NCBI GenBank assembly: GCA_963975135.1
Contig: CAXBGQ010000087.1
Coordinates: 1-10,749 of the forward strand
From: Alterinioella sp963975135
GTDB taxonomy: Bacteria > Pseudomonadota > Alphaproteobacteria > Rhodobacterales > Rhodobacteraceae
Direction: 5' to 3'
DNA: 10,749 bases
In this document: one piece after another, positions 1-5,981 of the stretch
Position numbering within the stretch: position 1 is the first letter of the stretch
How the letters are laid out: each line of letters begins with the position of its first letter
The notes under the pieces: model-generated
What the model was told of the DNA's origin: nothing
The model's input: only the letters and a program-made list of their open reading frames with translations
Databases searched by the model: none
Position numbers and translations under genes: made by a program

Positions 1-604
1 TGGAGCGCAGGGTCAACGCGATCTGACCGGTGTCAAACTGCCGGAAGGTTTCGCGCAGCAGTGAATCCTGAAGATCCTTGGCATCCTGCAGATCGCGGTC
101 GAGCGCATCATAGAGCCCGCGCATTTCGGACAGGGTTGTGCGCACCCGCTGATTTTGCCAGACCAGTTCCTGTTGCATGTCGATGATCCGTTTTCCGGCT
201 CGCATCCGCGCCCGCAATTCATGCGGGTCGAGCGGTTTCGAGACGAAATCATCGGCACCGGCATCCAGGCCATGCGCAATCTCGGATTTCTCGGTCTTGG
301 AGGTCAGCAGGATGACATAGGTATAGCTTTCGCGGCCCATCTGGCGAAGGGCCCGGCAAAATTCCGGGCCGGTCATGCCGGGCATCATCCAATCGGTCAG
401 AACGATCGAAATAGAGGGGTCGGCAAGGGCGGCCAGCGCATCTGCGGGTGTTTCACAGACCGTGACCGGATGCCCCCATTTCCTGAGCAGGGTTGCCAGC
501 AACCGGCGCTGTGCGCGACTGTCATCCAGCACCAGAACATGTGCAGGACCGGCGACAAAATCGACCCCGGGATGGTGCTTGATATGAATTGCGTCCTCCG
601 GCAC
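1..604 (-). CDS. Response regulator with probable C-terminal PP2C/SpoIIE-type phosphatase domain (3' end outside window)
   Basis: The visible 201 codons are the N-terminal part of a signalling protein; the gene runs off the left edge. Residues about 22-140 form a REC receiver domain: acidic pair D27-D28 (VLVLDDS), phospho-acceptor D71 in LTDWMMPGM, T101 in ILLTSK and K123 in FVSKPLDP. A helical linker follows (about 140-190), including DLQDAKDLQDSLL, the kind of coiled-coil that precedes SpoIIE/RsbU-type PP2C domains, and the sequence then enters what looks like the first strand of that domain (QIALTLRS). The start is GTG at 604-602, preceded by a GGGGGG ribosome binding site; no in-frame ATG lies upstream near a binding site and the next Met is inside the REC domain. 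In REC-PP2C proteins, phosphorylation of REC controls dephosphorylation of an anti-sigma antagonist in a partner-switching pathway; RbaY of Rhodobacter capsulatus is of this type. REC is certain; the phosphatase domain is inferred. A GGDEF output is the main alternative. Divergent from an HPt gene. Confidence 0.85.
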   Translation of the reverse strand, partial: MPEDAIHIKHHPGVDFVAGPAHVLVLDDSRAQRRLLATLLRKWGHPVTVCETPADALAALADPSISIVLTDWMMPGMTGPEFCRALRQMGRESYTYVILLTSKTEKSEIAHGLDAGADDFVSKPLDPHELRARMRAGKRIIDMQQELVWQNQRVRTTLSEMRGLYDALDRDLQDAKDLQDSLLRETFRQFDTGQIALTLRS

Positions 605-647
605 GTGTCCCCCCTGCCTTGGTTCCCCCCTGCTTGGCAGATCAGGT

Positions 648-693
648 GTTAAATCCAAGTGAAGGGTAAAATCCAAACCATTCGAAAATTGGT
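648..693. repeat. Direct repeat plus imperfect palindrome in the divergent regulator/HPt promoter region
   Basis: Two 11-bp copies differing at one base (GTTAAATCCAA at 648-658 and GTAAAATCCAA at 666-676) are spaced 18 bp start to start. They abut an imperfect inverted repeat at 677-693 with ACCA and TGGT ends around TTCGAA; a separate TGTTAACA palindrome lies at 705-712. The elements sit in the 159-bp spacer between the response regulator (starts at 604, minus) and the HPt gene (starts at 764, plus), where both promoters must lie. They could be an operator for a shared regulator; no known box is recognised with confidence. Confidence 0.4.
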
Positions 694-763
694 CTGCAAG
701 CCTCTGTTAACAAGTGCGGGCCCAGGGTGTGCTGGCGTGGGGGCGCGACGTTTGGAGGGTGGC

Positions 764-1084
764 ATGATCGATCGGGCCCGTTTGACCGAGTTGAAAGAGG
801 AAATCGGGGAAGATGATTTCGGCGAAGTGGCCGAGATTTTTCTCGAAGAAATGGACGAATTGCTGTCGGTTCTCCGCACTGACCCGGCCGCAATCACACC
901 GGCGGCATTTCACGGGTTGCGCGGCAGCGCCTCAAATCTGGGGTTTTCCGGGTTTGCCGCCGCGTGCAGCGATGCGGAAAAACGCTGTCGGGACGGTGAG
1001 GCGGTCGAATTGGCCCCGCTGGTGGCACTGTTTCAGGCCTCGGTGGACGCGGCGGGCGAAGAGTTGCCCGCGATGGCGGCCTAG
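764..1084 (+). CDS. Histidine phosphotransfer (HPt) domain protein
   Basis: A stand-alone 106-residue HPt protein. The signature is FHGLRGSASNLGF, with the likely phospho-accepting histidine at H50, matching the HPt consensus HxLKGsaxxlG; the rest is helical and acidic (for example KEEIGEDDFGEVAEIF at 11-26), as expected for a four-helix bundle of about 100 residues. Such proteins shuttle a phosphoryl group between a hybrid kinase receiver and a terminal response regulator in the cytoplasm. The ATG at 764 is chosen because GGAGGG (754-759) lies four bases upstream and the HPt fold starts right there; an in-frame GTG at 659 would add an unconserved-looking extension. The divergent neighbour is a receiver-domain regulator, so a phosphorelay between the two is plausible but inferred. 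The TAG stop overlaps the stop of ilvA on the opposite strand through a CTAG palindrome. Confidence 0.88.
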   Translation: MIDRARLTELKEEIGEDDFGEVAEIFLEEMDELLSVLRTDPAAITPAAFHGLRGSASNLGFSGFAAACSDAEKRCRDGEAVELAPLVALFQASVDAAGEELPAMAA

Positions 1085-2331
1085 ATCATGAACTCGGCCA
1101 GAACTTCATCCTCGGTGATGTCGCGATAGGCAAAGCCGCCCTCGGCCATCTGTTCAAACAGCCGATCGAAGCTTTCGGGCGCGCCGGTCTCGATACCGAT
1201 CAGGACCGAGCCGAAATTTCGCGCCGATTTCTTGAGGTATTCAAACCGGGCGATATCCTGATCCGGGCCAAGAAGCGCCAGGAAATCCTTGAGCGCGCCG
1301 GGGCGTTGCGGCAGGCGCAGGATGAAGTATTTCTTCAGCCCCTGGAAATGCATCGCGCGTTCCTTGACCTCGGGCAAACGCTCGAAATCGAAATTCCCGC
1401 CCGAGGTGACGCAGACGACCTGTTGCCCCTGCATGGCCGCGCCGAGATCGCGCAGGGCATCGACCGCAAGCGCACCTGCGGGTTCCAGCACGATGCCTTC
1501 GATATTCAGCATCTCCAGTATCGTCACGCAGATCCGGTTTTCGGGGGCCACCAGCACATCGCCGGGATCGGTCTGGCGCAGGACCTGAAACGGGTGCGCG
1601 CCGATCCGCGCCACTGCCGCGCCATCGACGAAGCTGTCGACACGCGGCAGGGTGACGGGTTTGCCCGCTTTCAACGCAGATGTCAGGCTTGCACCACCCG
1701 CCGGTTCCATCAGTTTCAGCCGTGTATGCGCCCCGACCGCGGCCAGATAGGCGGTGACACCCGCCGACAACCCGCCGCCGCCCACCGGCAGAATCAACCG
1801 GTCGGGTGCCGTGCCCAGTTGGTCGATCACTTCGACCGCAACCGAGGCCTGACCTTCCATCACGTCCAGATCATCGAAGGGAGACAGGAAATGCGCGCCG
1901 CTTGTCGCGCAGAAATTTTGCGCGGCGCTCAGCGTGTCATCGAAATAGTCGCCCACCAGTTTGATCTCGATCGCGTCGCCGCCAAACGCTTGCGTTTTGG
2001 CGATTTTCTGTTTCGGCGTCGTGACCGGCATGAAGATGGTGCCATGCTTGCCCAGATGGCGACAGACAAACGCCACCCCCTGCGCGTGGTTTCCGGCACT
2101 GGCGCAGACGAATTGGCCCTGATCGGGATGCAGCGCCAGATGCTTGGTGATCGCGTTGAAGGCACCGCGGATCTTGTAGGAGCGCACCGGCGACAGGTCT
2201 TCGCGCTTCAGCCAGATATCGGCCCCGTAGCGATCCGACAGATAGGCATTGCGCAACAAGGGTGTTTCGGGAAACAGCGCGCGCATGGCATCGGTCGCGT
2301 GGCGGGCGTTATCCGCGAAATCTGTGGTCAT
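1081..2331 (-). CDS. ilvA: Threonine ammonia-lyase (threonine dehydratase), biosynthetic type
   Basis: A 416-residue PLP enzyme that deaminates threonine to 2-oxobutanoate, the first committed step of isoleucine synthesis. The fold-type II core spans about residues 10-325: PLP lysine K53 in VRSYKIRGAFNA, substrate/cofactor loop SAGNHAQG (78-85), the phosphate-binding glycine loop GGGGLS (184-189) and SGGN (310-313). A C-terminal ACT-like regulatory segment follows (about 333-416, with QRPGALKDFLALLG), so allosteric inhibition by isoleucine is expected from the family; length fits the single-regulatory-domain type. ATG at 2331 overlaps the TGA stop of the upstream membrane protein as ATGA, and there is no good binding site close to it, suggesting translation is coupled. 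An upstream in-frame extension to 2787 exists but only reads through the membrane-protein gene in another frame and is rejected. The stop shares CTAG with the HPt gene. Confidence 0.95.
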   Translation of the reverse strand: MTTDFADNARHATDAMRALFPETPLLRNAYLSDRYGADIWLKREDLSPVRSYKIRGAFNAITKHLALHPDQGQFVCASAGNHAQGVAFVCRHLGKHGTIFMPVTTPKQKIAKTQAFGGDAIEIKLVGDYFDDTLSAAQNFCATSGAHFLSPFDDLDVMEGQASVAVEVIDQLGTAPDRLILPVGGGGLSAGVTAYLAAVGAHTRLKLMEPAGGASLTSALKAGKPVTLPRVDSFVDGAAVARIGAHPFQVLRQTDPGDVLVAPENRICVTILEMLNIEGIVLEPAGALAVDALRDLGAAMQGQQVVCVTSGGNFDFERLPEVKERAMHFQGLKKYFILRLPQRPGALKDFLALLGPDQDIARFEYLKKSARNFGSVLIGIETGAPESFDRLFEQMAEGGFAYRDITEDEVLAEFMI

Positions 2332-3068
2332 TGCAGGGGCCGACCCTCGATCTGCATGCCGTAAACGGTGGTCATCAGCGACAGGTTCAGAAGGATCTGG
2401 ATCCAATAAACCAGCGCCGAAGCAACAAGCCCGATCACGGAGGCCCCAAACACCACGTTCACCGTGCTGCTGACGATGCTGACCCCGATCGCCAGAACAA
2501 CGACGGGAACCAGAATGTCGGTGGATACGGGTATGGTCTCGTTCCAGCTTTCCTTGAGCGTCATGCGTTCGCCCACGGCCGCCGCGGGCAGGATCAGGCC
2601 AAAGCGCACGGCAAGCCAGGAAAAGCCGATTGCGGCCCCAAGGACCAGCGCCCAGAGCACCGCCAGAGATTGAACCGTCGTCATGATGATGAACACGAGC
2701 AGCCCGAAACCAAGACCCGCCACAAAAAGGGCGAGGAACAGAACGATCAACCGCCCGATATAGGATTTGATATTGCCGCCGCGCCAATGCGGCACGACAC
2801 CGGTACCATATTCCTCGCGCAGGACATATCTGTGCCAGCCGACAGCGGCCCAGGCCGAGGTCACGATATTTACGAGAAAAAGCACGAAGATCAGGCCGGG
2901 GTTTTCCGGCTGCGACACGCCGCCGGGGCCCGGAACCGTCTGAGCCGAGAGATAAAAGATCACCAGCATCGGCCCGGCCGTTAGCAGCAGCGTCAACCGC
3001 GCCGCCTGTCCCAGATTGCCGAAAACCTGCCGCACCACATGTTGCAGCATCCGATACCCGTCATCCAT
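2328..3068 (-). CDS. Polytopic inner-membrane protein of unknown function
   Basis: A 246-residue protein with about six hydrophobic segments (roughly residues 24-42, 58-78, 104-132, 135-160, 185-208 and 211-233), no signal peptide cleavage site and short polar loops. A motif between the fourth and fifth segments, RFGLILPAAAVGERMTLKESW (153-173), resembles the R-x-x-x-xPA-x-AVG-x-x-x-SL-x-x-SW pattern seen in several uncharacterised bacterial membrane proteins with paired amphipathic segments (YciC/DUF975-like layout); that likeness is from memory and not proof of family. The start is ATG at 3068, six bases from AAGGAGAG (3082-3075). It is the first gene of a two-gene unit with ilvA, overlapping it by four bases (ATGA), and is divergent from argG. 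No function is claimed; export or membrane stress roles are speculation. Confidence 0.85.
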   Translation of the reverse strand: MDDGYRMLQHVVRQVFGNLGQAARLTLLLTAGPMLVIFYLSAQTVPGPGGVSQPENPGLIFVLFLVNIVTSAWAAVGWHRYVLREEYGTGVVPHWRGGNIKSYIGRLIVLFLALFVAGLGFGLLVFIIMTTVQSLAVLWALVLGAAIGFSWLAVRFGLILPAAAVGERMTLKESWNETIPVSTDILVPVVVLAIGVSIVSSTVNVVFGASVIGLVASALVYWIQILLNLSLMTTVYGMQIEGRPLQ

Positions 3069-3144
3069 AACGCACTCTCCTTGCTTCCCCCCTGAAAACC
3101 CGGTATCGCCCGCGCGGTCAATCTAAATTCCCGGAGTGCCTGAA
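3069..3144. promoter_or_regulatory. Short divergent intergenic region between the membrane protein-ilvA unit and argG
   Basis: These 76 bases separate two outward-facing genes and must hold both 5' ends. Two ribosome binding sites are clear: AAGGAGAG reading left (3082-3075) and CGGAG reading right (3132-3136) eight bases before the argG ATG. A TCTAAAT stretch near 3121-3127 could be a -10 element but is too close to the argG start to be convincing. I see no attenuator or riboswitch-like structure; the region is too short for a classical leader peptide. Confidence 0.45.
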
Positions 3145-4368
3145 ATGTCCGCGCCCAAGAAAGTCGTCCTTGCCTATTCCGGCGGTCTCGATACTTCGAT
3201 CATCCTGAAATGGTTGCAGACGGAATATGGCTGCGAGGTGATCACCTTCACCGCCGATCTGGGGCAGGGCGAAGAGCTGGAACCGGCCCGCGCCAAGGCC
3301 GAGCTGTTGGGGATTGCGCCGGAAAACATCCATATCGAGGATGTCCGCGAGGAATTTGTCCGCGATTTCGTGTTCCCGATGTTCCGCGCCAATGCGGTGT
3401 ATGAAGGGCTCTATCTGCTTGGCACTTCCATCGCGCGGCCGCTGATTTCCAAGCGTCTGGTGGAACTGGCGGCCGAACACGGGGCCGATGCGGTGGCCCA
3501 TGGTGCGACCGGCAAGGGCAACGATCAGGTCCGGTTCGAACTGGCGGCCTATGCGCTGAACCCCGATATCAAGGTGATTGCGCCGTGGCGGGAATGGGAT
3601 CTGACCAGCCGCACAAAGCTGATTGATTTCGCAGAGAAAAACCAGATCCCGATTGCCAAGGACAAACGCGGCGAAGCGCCGTTTTCGGTCGATGCAAACC
3701 TGTTGCACACCTCGTCCGAGGGCAAGGTTCTGGAAGATCCGGCGGTTGATGCGCCCGATTACGTCTATCAGCGCACCGTGCATCCCGAGGAGGCACCCGA
3801 TACGCCCGAATACGTGGAAATCGGCTTTGAAAAGGGCGACGCCGTCAGCATCAATGGTGAGGCGATGTCGCCCGCCACGATTCTGACCCGGCTGAATGAA
3901 TTGGGCGGCAAGCATGGCTGCGGGCGGTTGGATCTGGTTGAGGGGCGCTTTGTCGGCATGAAGTCGCGCGGCATCTATGAGACGCCGGGCGGCACGCTGC
4001 TTTTGGAGGCGCATCGCGGCATTGAATCGATCACCATGGATCGGGGTGCAATGCATCTGAAAGATGAGCTGATGCCGAAATACGCCGAGCTTATCTATAA
4101 CGGGTTCTGGTTCAGCCCCGAGCGCGAGATGCTGCAAGCCGCGATTGACGCCAGCCAGACATATGTGACCGGCACGGTGCGGATGAAGCTTTACAAAGGT
4201 CAGGCGCGCACGGTGGGGCGCTGGTCTGATTACAGCCTCTATTCCGAGGCGCATGTGACCTTTGAGGATGATGCCGGGGCCTATGATCAAAAGGACGCGG
4301 CGGGGTTCATTCAGCTGAACGCCTTGCGCCTGAAACTGCTGGCGGCACGCAAACGGCGGATGGGCTAG
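3145..4368 (+). CDS. argG: Argininosuccinate synthase
   Basis: A 407-residue cytoplasmic enzyme that joins citrulline and aspartate using ATP to form argininosuccinate, the penultimate step of arginine synthesis. The ATP pyrophosphatase loop AYSGGLDTS is at residues 10-18, the second signature HGATGKGNDQVRF at 119-131, and the sequence is collinear with type I argininosuccinate synthases to the end, including YETPGGTLL and the C-terminal tetramerisation helix. The start is ATG at 3145, with GGAG (3133-3136) eight bases upstream; the in-frame GTG at 3136 overlaps that site and is less likely. It stands alone rather than in an arg operon: the flanking genes are the divergent membrane protein-ilvA unit and a convergent sulfotransferase-like gene. 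Its TAG stop shares the palindrome CTAG (4365-4368) with that neighbour's stop. I see no regulatory leader. Confidence 0.98.
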   Translation: MSAPKKVVLAYSGGLDTSIILKWLQTEYGCEVITFTADLGQGEELEPARAKAELLGIAPENIHIEDVREEFVRDFVFPMFRANAVYEGLYLLGTSIARPLISKRLVELAAEHGADAVAHGATGKGNDQVRFELAAYALNPDIKVIAPWREWDLTSRTKLIDFAEKNQIPIAKDKRGEAPFSVDANLLHTSSEGKVLEDPAVDAPDYVYQRTVHPEEAPDTPEYVEIGFEKGDAVSINGEAMSPATILTRLNELGGKHGCGRLDLVEGRFVGMKSRGIYETPGGTLLLEAHRGIESITMDRGAMHLKDELMPKYAELIYNGFWFSPEREMLQAAIDASQTYVTGTVRMKLYKGQARTVGRWSDYSLYSEAHVTFEDDAGAYDQKDAAGFIQLNALRLKLLAARKRRMG

Positions 4369-5066
4369 CTGAGCTTGCGGGCCGCGATTTCGCGGTAGTA
4401 GGGCAGGGCCTGTTGCAGCAGGTCCACCGCCGCGCCGGTCAATTCCGGCAGCGCGCCTTCGGGGCCAGCAAAGCCGGTGCTGCTATGGATCGCACCATAC
4501 CAATGCGCCGCCCAAATGCCGTCATCGGCATGGCCGCCCGCGGGCCAGTGCAGCATGGTATCGGTGAAATCCAGACCGATTGCGACGCAGAGTTTTTGCA
4601 GCATTTCCAGTGGGTTGGCCCGGATATCGTGGCTGTCGATCACCACGCCGCCGATTCTCTCATAAAGCGCCATCTGCTGTGGAAAACCGATATCCTCAAG
4701 CGTCGGGTTCTCGCGTTTCGCGGCATAGGAGGCGATGACGCGCGCCGGGTGACGGATGAGGTGGACATGCACGCAATCCGCGACCCAATCCATCGGCATT
4801 TCCGGCAGCATGTGATGTGGCATGTGCTTCATGTAAAAGTGTTTTTTGCCCTCGGGCTCCGGCCCCCCGCAGCGCGCAGCCACGCGGGCCGGGTCGCTTT
4901 CATGGGCGGCAATGATCTCTGCCGATAGCGGATGTTCCGAACCGCTCGCCTTCAGATAAGGGGCGTAGAACGGTTCATCCCAGATGGCGCAATCGCCGCG
5001 CGCGGCGAAGGCATACATCATCGCGGTCGACAGGTTTCTTGGCCCGCTCCACATCGCGATTTTCAT
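4365..5066 (-). CDS. Sulfotransferase-like P-loop family protein
   Basis: A 233-residue soluble protein with the layout of PAPS-dependent sulfotransferases. The N-terminal segment MWSGPRNLSTAMM (5-17) sits where the 5'-phosphosulfate loop is expected, and VHLIRHPARVIASY (101-114) matches the 3'-phosphate signature with its conserved R-x-P and Ser. WDEPFY (29-34) and YMKHMPHHML (78-87) add the residues usually found near the acceptor pocket; MKHMPHH is where a catalytic His would be expected. It is shorter than eukaryotic members (about 300) but fits the compact bacterial group often annotated only as 'sulfotransferase family' or 'HAD/branched-chain aminotransferase-like'. Donor and acceptor are unknown; no cysteine-pathway or lipopolysaccharide genes are nearby. 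Start ATG 5066 with GGGTG in an adjacent 11-bp tandem repeat as the only binding-site-like sequence. Stop overlaps argG's stop. Confidence 0.8.
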   Translation of the reverse strand: MKIAMWSGPRNLSTAMMYAFAARGDCAIWDEPFYAPYLKASGSEHPLSAEIIAAHESDPARVAARCGGPEPEGKKHFYMKHMPHHMLPEMPMDWVADCVHVHLIRHPARVIASYAAKRENPTLEDIGFPQQMALYERIGGVVIDSHDIRANPLEMLQKLCVAIGLDFTDTMLHWPAGGHADDGIWAAHWYGAIHSSTGFAGPEGALPELTGAAVDLLQQALPYYREIAARKLS

Positions 5067-5070
5067 GCGT

Positions 5071-5103
5071 CACACCCTGTGCACACCCTGAGCACAGCCT
5101 GTT
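5071..5103. repeat. Three tandem 11-bp repeats just upstream of the sulfotransferase-like gene
   Basis: Units CACACCCTGTG (5071-5081), CACACCCTGAG (5082-5092) and CACAGCCTGTT (5093-5103) follow each other without gaps, with a partial CATACAC after them. The consensus is CACACCCTGNG and the period is one DNA turn. The array begins five bases before the start codon of the minus-strand gene, so on the mRNA the units read CAGGGTGTG and the last one supplies the only Shine-Dalgarno-like GGGTG. It may be a protein binding array, an RNA element or a slippage-prone repeat affecting expression. Confidence 0.6.
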
Positions 5104-5184
5104 CATACACGTCGTCGGCTATCATCCGCCGCCTCTCAGGTCTCTTTTCAATCGCGCGTGACCTCACGGCCTGTTGCGTTGTAT

Positions 5185-5207
5185 TTCATCGCCAATGGCG
5201 CAATGAA
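5185..5207. repeat. Near-perfect inverted repeat upstream of the small ORF
   Basis: TTCATCGCCA (5185-5194) is mirrored by TGGCG plus ATGAA (5196-5200 and 5203-5207), separated by one central A and interrupted by a two-base CA bulge on the right arm: ten paired positions in 23 bases. It lies 24 bases before the ATG at 5232. With no T-run after it, it is not a terminator of the classical kind; a dimeric-regulator operator or a 5'-UTR hairpin is more likely. Confidence 0.5.
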
Positions 5208-5231
5208 TAGGCCATAGCACAGGAGGGTGTC

Positions 5232-5501
5232 ATGTCCCGAATTCAGATCAGGCAGAAGATCAAGACCGCCGTTTTGGGTATGGCGATCGTGCTGGGCGTT
5301 CTGGTCAGCGCCGGGCGCGGCGATCTGATGAAGACGCGCAGCGGTTTACCCGATCCGGTCAGCCAGCAGCACGCGGCAAGCGGCCCGGCGCATCCGCAGG
5401 CGGTTCGGATCCGCATGCAGATTGAATCGCATCCGGTTGTCCTGCGCGTTATCGGCGTAAGCGTTGAGCGCCCATGTGCCGATCAAACCCGCGCTACATG
5501 A
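5232..5501 (+). CDS. Small hypothetical protein with N-terminal membrane anchor or signal peptide
   Basis: An 89-residue ORF that I do not recognise. It starts MSRIQIRQKIK, a strongly basic n-region, followed by a hydrophobic stretch (about 13-27, AVLGMAIVLGVLVSA), and then a polar tail rich in Arg, Gln, His and Pro with one Cys. This is the shape of a small exported or single-pass protein; there is no lipobox, and a cleavage after VSA is possible. Support for it being real: AGGAGG (5221-5226) is well placed five bases before the ATG, the codon third positions are mostly G/C as in neighbouring genes, and the 165-bp region upstream is otherwise empty. Against: no family resemblance and the tail has unremarkable composition. 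The TGA stop lies eight bases into the convergent yggT gene, so the two 3' ends overlap. Confidence 0.55.
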   Translation: MSRIQIRQKIKTAVLGMAIVLGVLVSAGRGDLMKTRSGLPDPVSQQHAASGPAHPQAVRIRMQIESHPVVLRVIGVSVERPCADQTRAT

Positions 5502-5781
5502 ATACCGTGGCGTTGTTGCGCAGCACGATCTCGAACGCGAATACACCCAGGATGACGATCAGCGGGGCCAGGTCGATGCCGCCCATATTGGGCAGGGCGC
5601 GGCGGATGGGGCCGTAGACCGGCTCCAGCAACCGGTTCAGCCCGGTCCAGATCTGCACGACAATGGGCTGCCGCATATTCAGCACGCCAAAGGTGATCAG
5701 CCAGCTCATGATAATATGGGCCAGGATGATGAACTTGGCGACCGAGATCAGCATCAAGAGGATCTGGAAGATCGAATACAT
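5494..5781 (-). CDS. YggT family integral membrane protein
   Basis: A 95-residue YggT-family protein. Two hydrophobic segments (about 6-33 and 71-88) flank the family's conserved central stretch, LLEPVYGPIRRALPNMGG (51-68) followed by IDLAPLIVILG; this E-P-x-x-x-PIRR-x-LP-x-x-GG-x-D-x-x-P pattern is diagnostic. Members are inner-membrane proteins whose biochemical role is not settled; they have been linked to osmotic/ion tolerance and, in some bacteria, lie near division or cell-envelope genes. The start is ATG at 5781 with AGAGG about six bases upstream; a TTG at 5802 would add seven unconserved residues. It is monocistronic here, divergent from the permease operon. A TTGTCA hexamer (5848-5843) could be a -35 element, with only a weak -10 (TACCTG) 17 bases on. 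The 3' end overlaps the small ORF by eight bases. Confidence 0.93.
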   Translation of the reverse strand: MYSIFQILLMLISVAKFIILAHIIMSWLITFGVLNMRQPIVVQIWTGLNRLLEPVYGPIRRALPNMGGIDLAPLIVILGVFAFEIVLRNNATVFM

Positions 5782-5981
5782 GGGCGGGCCTCTGCTCAAC
5801 AACCTCTGCGTTGCGGCAACAGGTAAGCGGGTGGGCTTGAAATGACAAGAGAGGCGCGCGCAAGGCCCGGCAATCCGCCACGCCCGTCAGCCTGTCACCG
5901 CCGGATACCTGCCGGGATTAAACATTGCCAAAGCCCCACAATGGCCCAAGGATGGCACCCACGCGAACCGGCGGGGGGCAG
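5782..5981. promoter_or_regulatory. Divergent intergenic region between yggT and the permease operon
   Basis: About 200 bases with no convincing gene. It must hold the promoter of yggT (leftward; candidate TTGTCA at 5848-5843) and that of the permease-mepA operon (rightward). No clear rightward -35/-10 pair, operator or hairpin was found. In-frame TTG (5925) and ATG (5952) codons precede the chosen permease start at 5982 and make the exact boundary uncertain. Confidence 0.35.

Noticed and set aside
155..652. 165-codon plus-strand open frame
   Set aside because: It is antisense to the response-regulator gene, whose receiver motifs are unmistakable; the product has no family features.
659..763. 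GTG-initiated N-terminal extension of the HPt protein
   Set aside because: The ATG at 764 has a good GGAGGG site and the added residues look unconserved and overlap the repeats of the promoter region.
1306..2364. 352-codon plus-strand open frame
   Set aside because: Antisense to ilvA; composition rich in Arg, Gln and His is typical of an antisense frame of a GC-rich gene.
2332..2787. N-terminal extension of ilvA
   Set aside because: It reads through the membrane-protein gene in the wrong frame; IlvA homology starts at the ATG at 2331.
2262..2984. 240-codon plus-strand open frame
   Set aside because: Antisense to the membrane-protein gene, highly charged and without recognisable motifs.
3118..4290. 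390-codon minus-strand open frame opposite argG
   Set aside because: argG is certain from its motifs; the opposite frame is a long shadow produced by GC-rich codon bias.
5071..5103. CRISPR-like array
   Set aside because: Units are only 11 bp, contiguous and without spacers.
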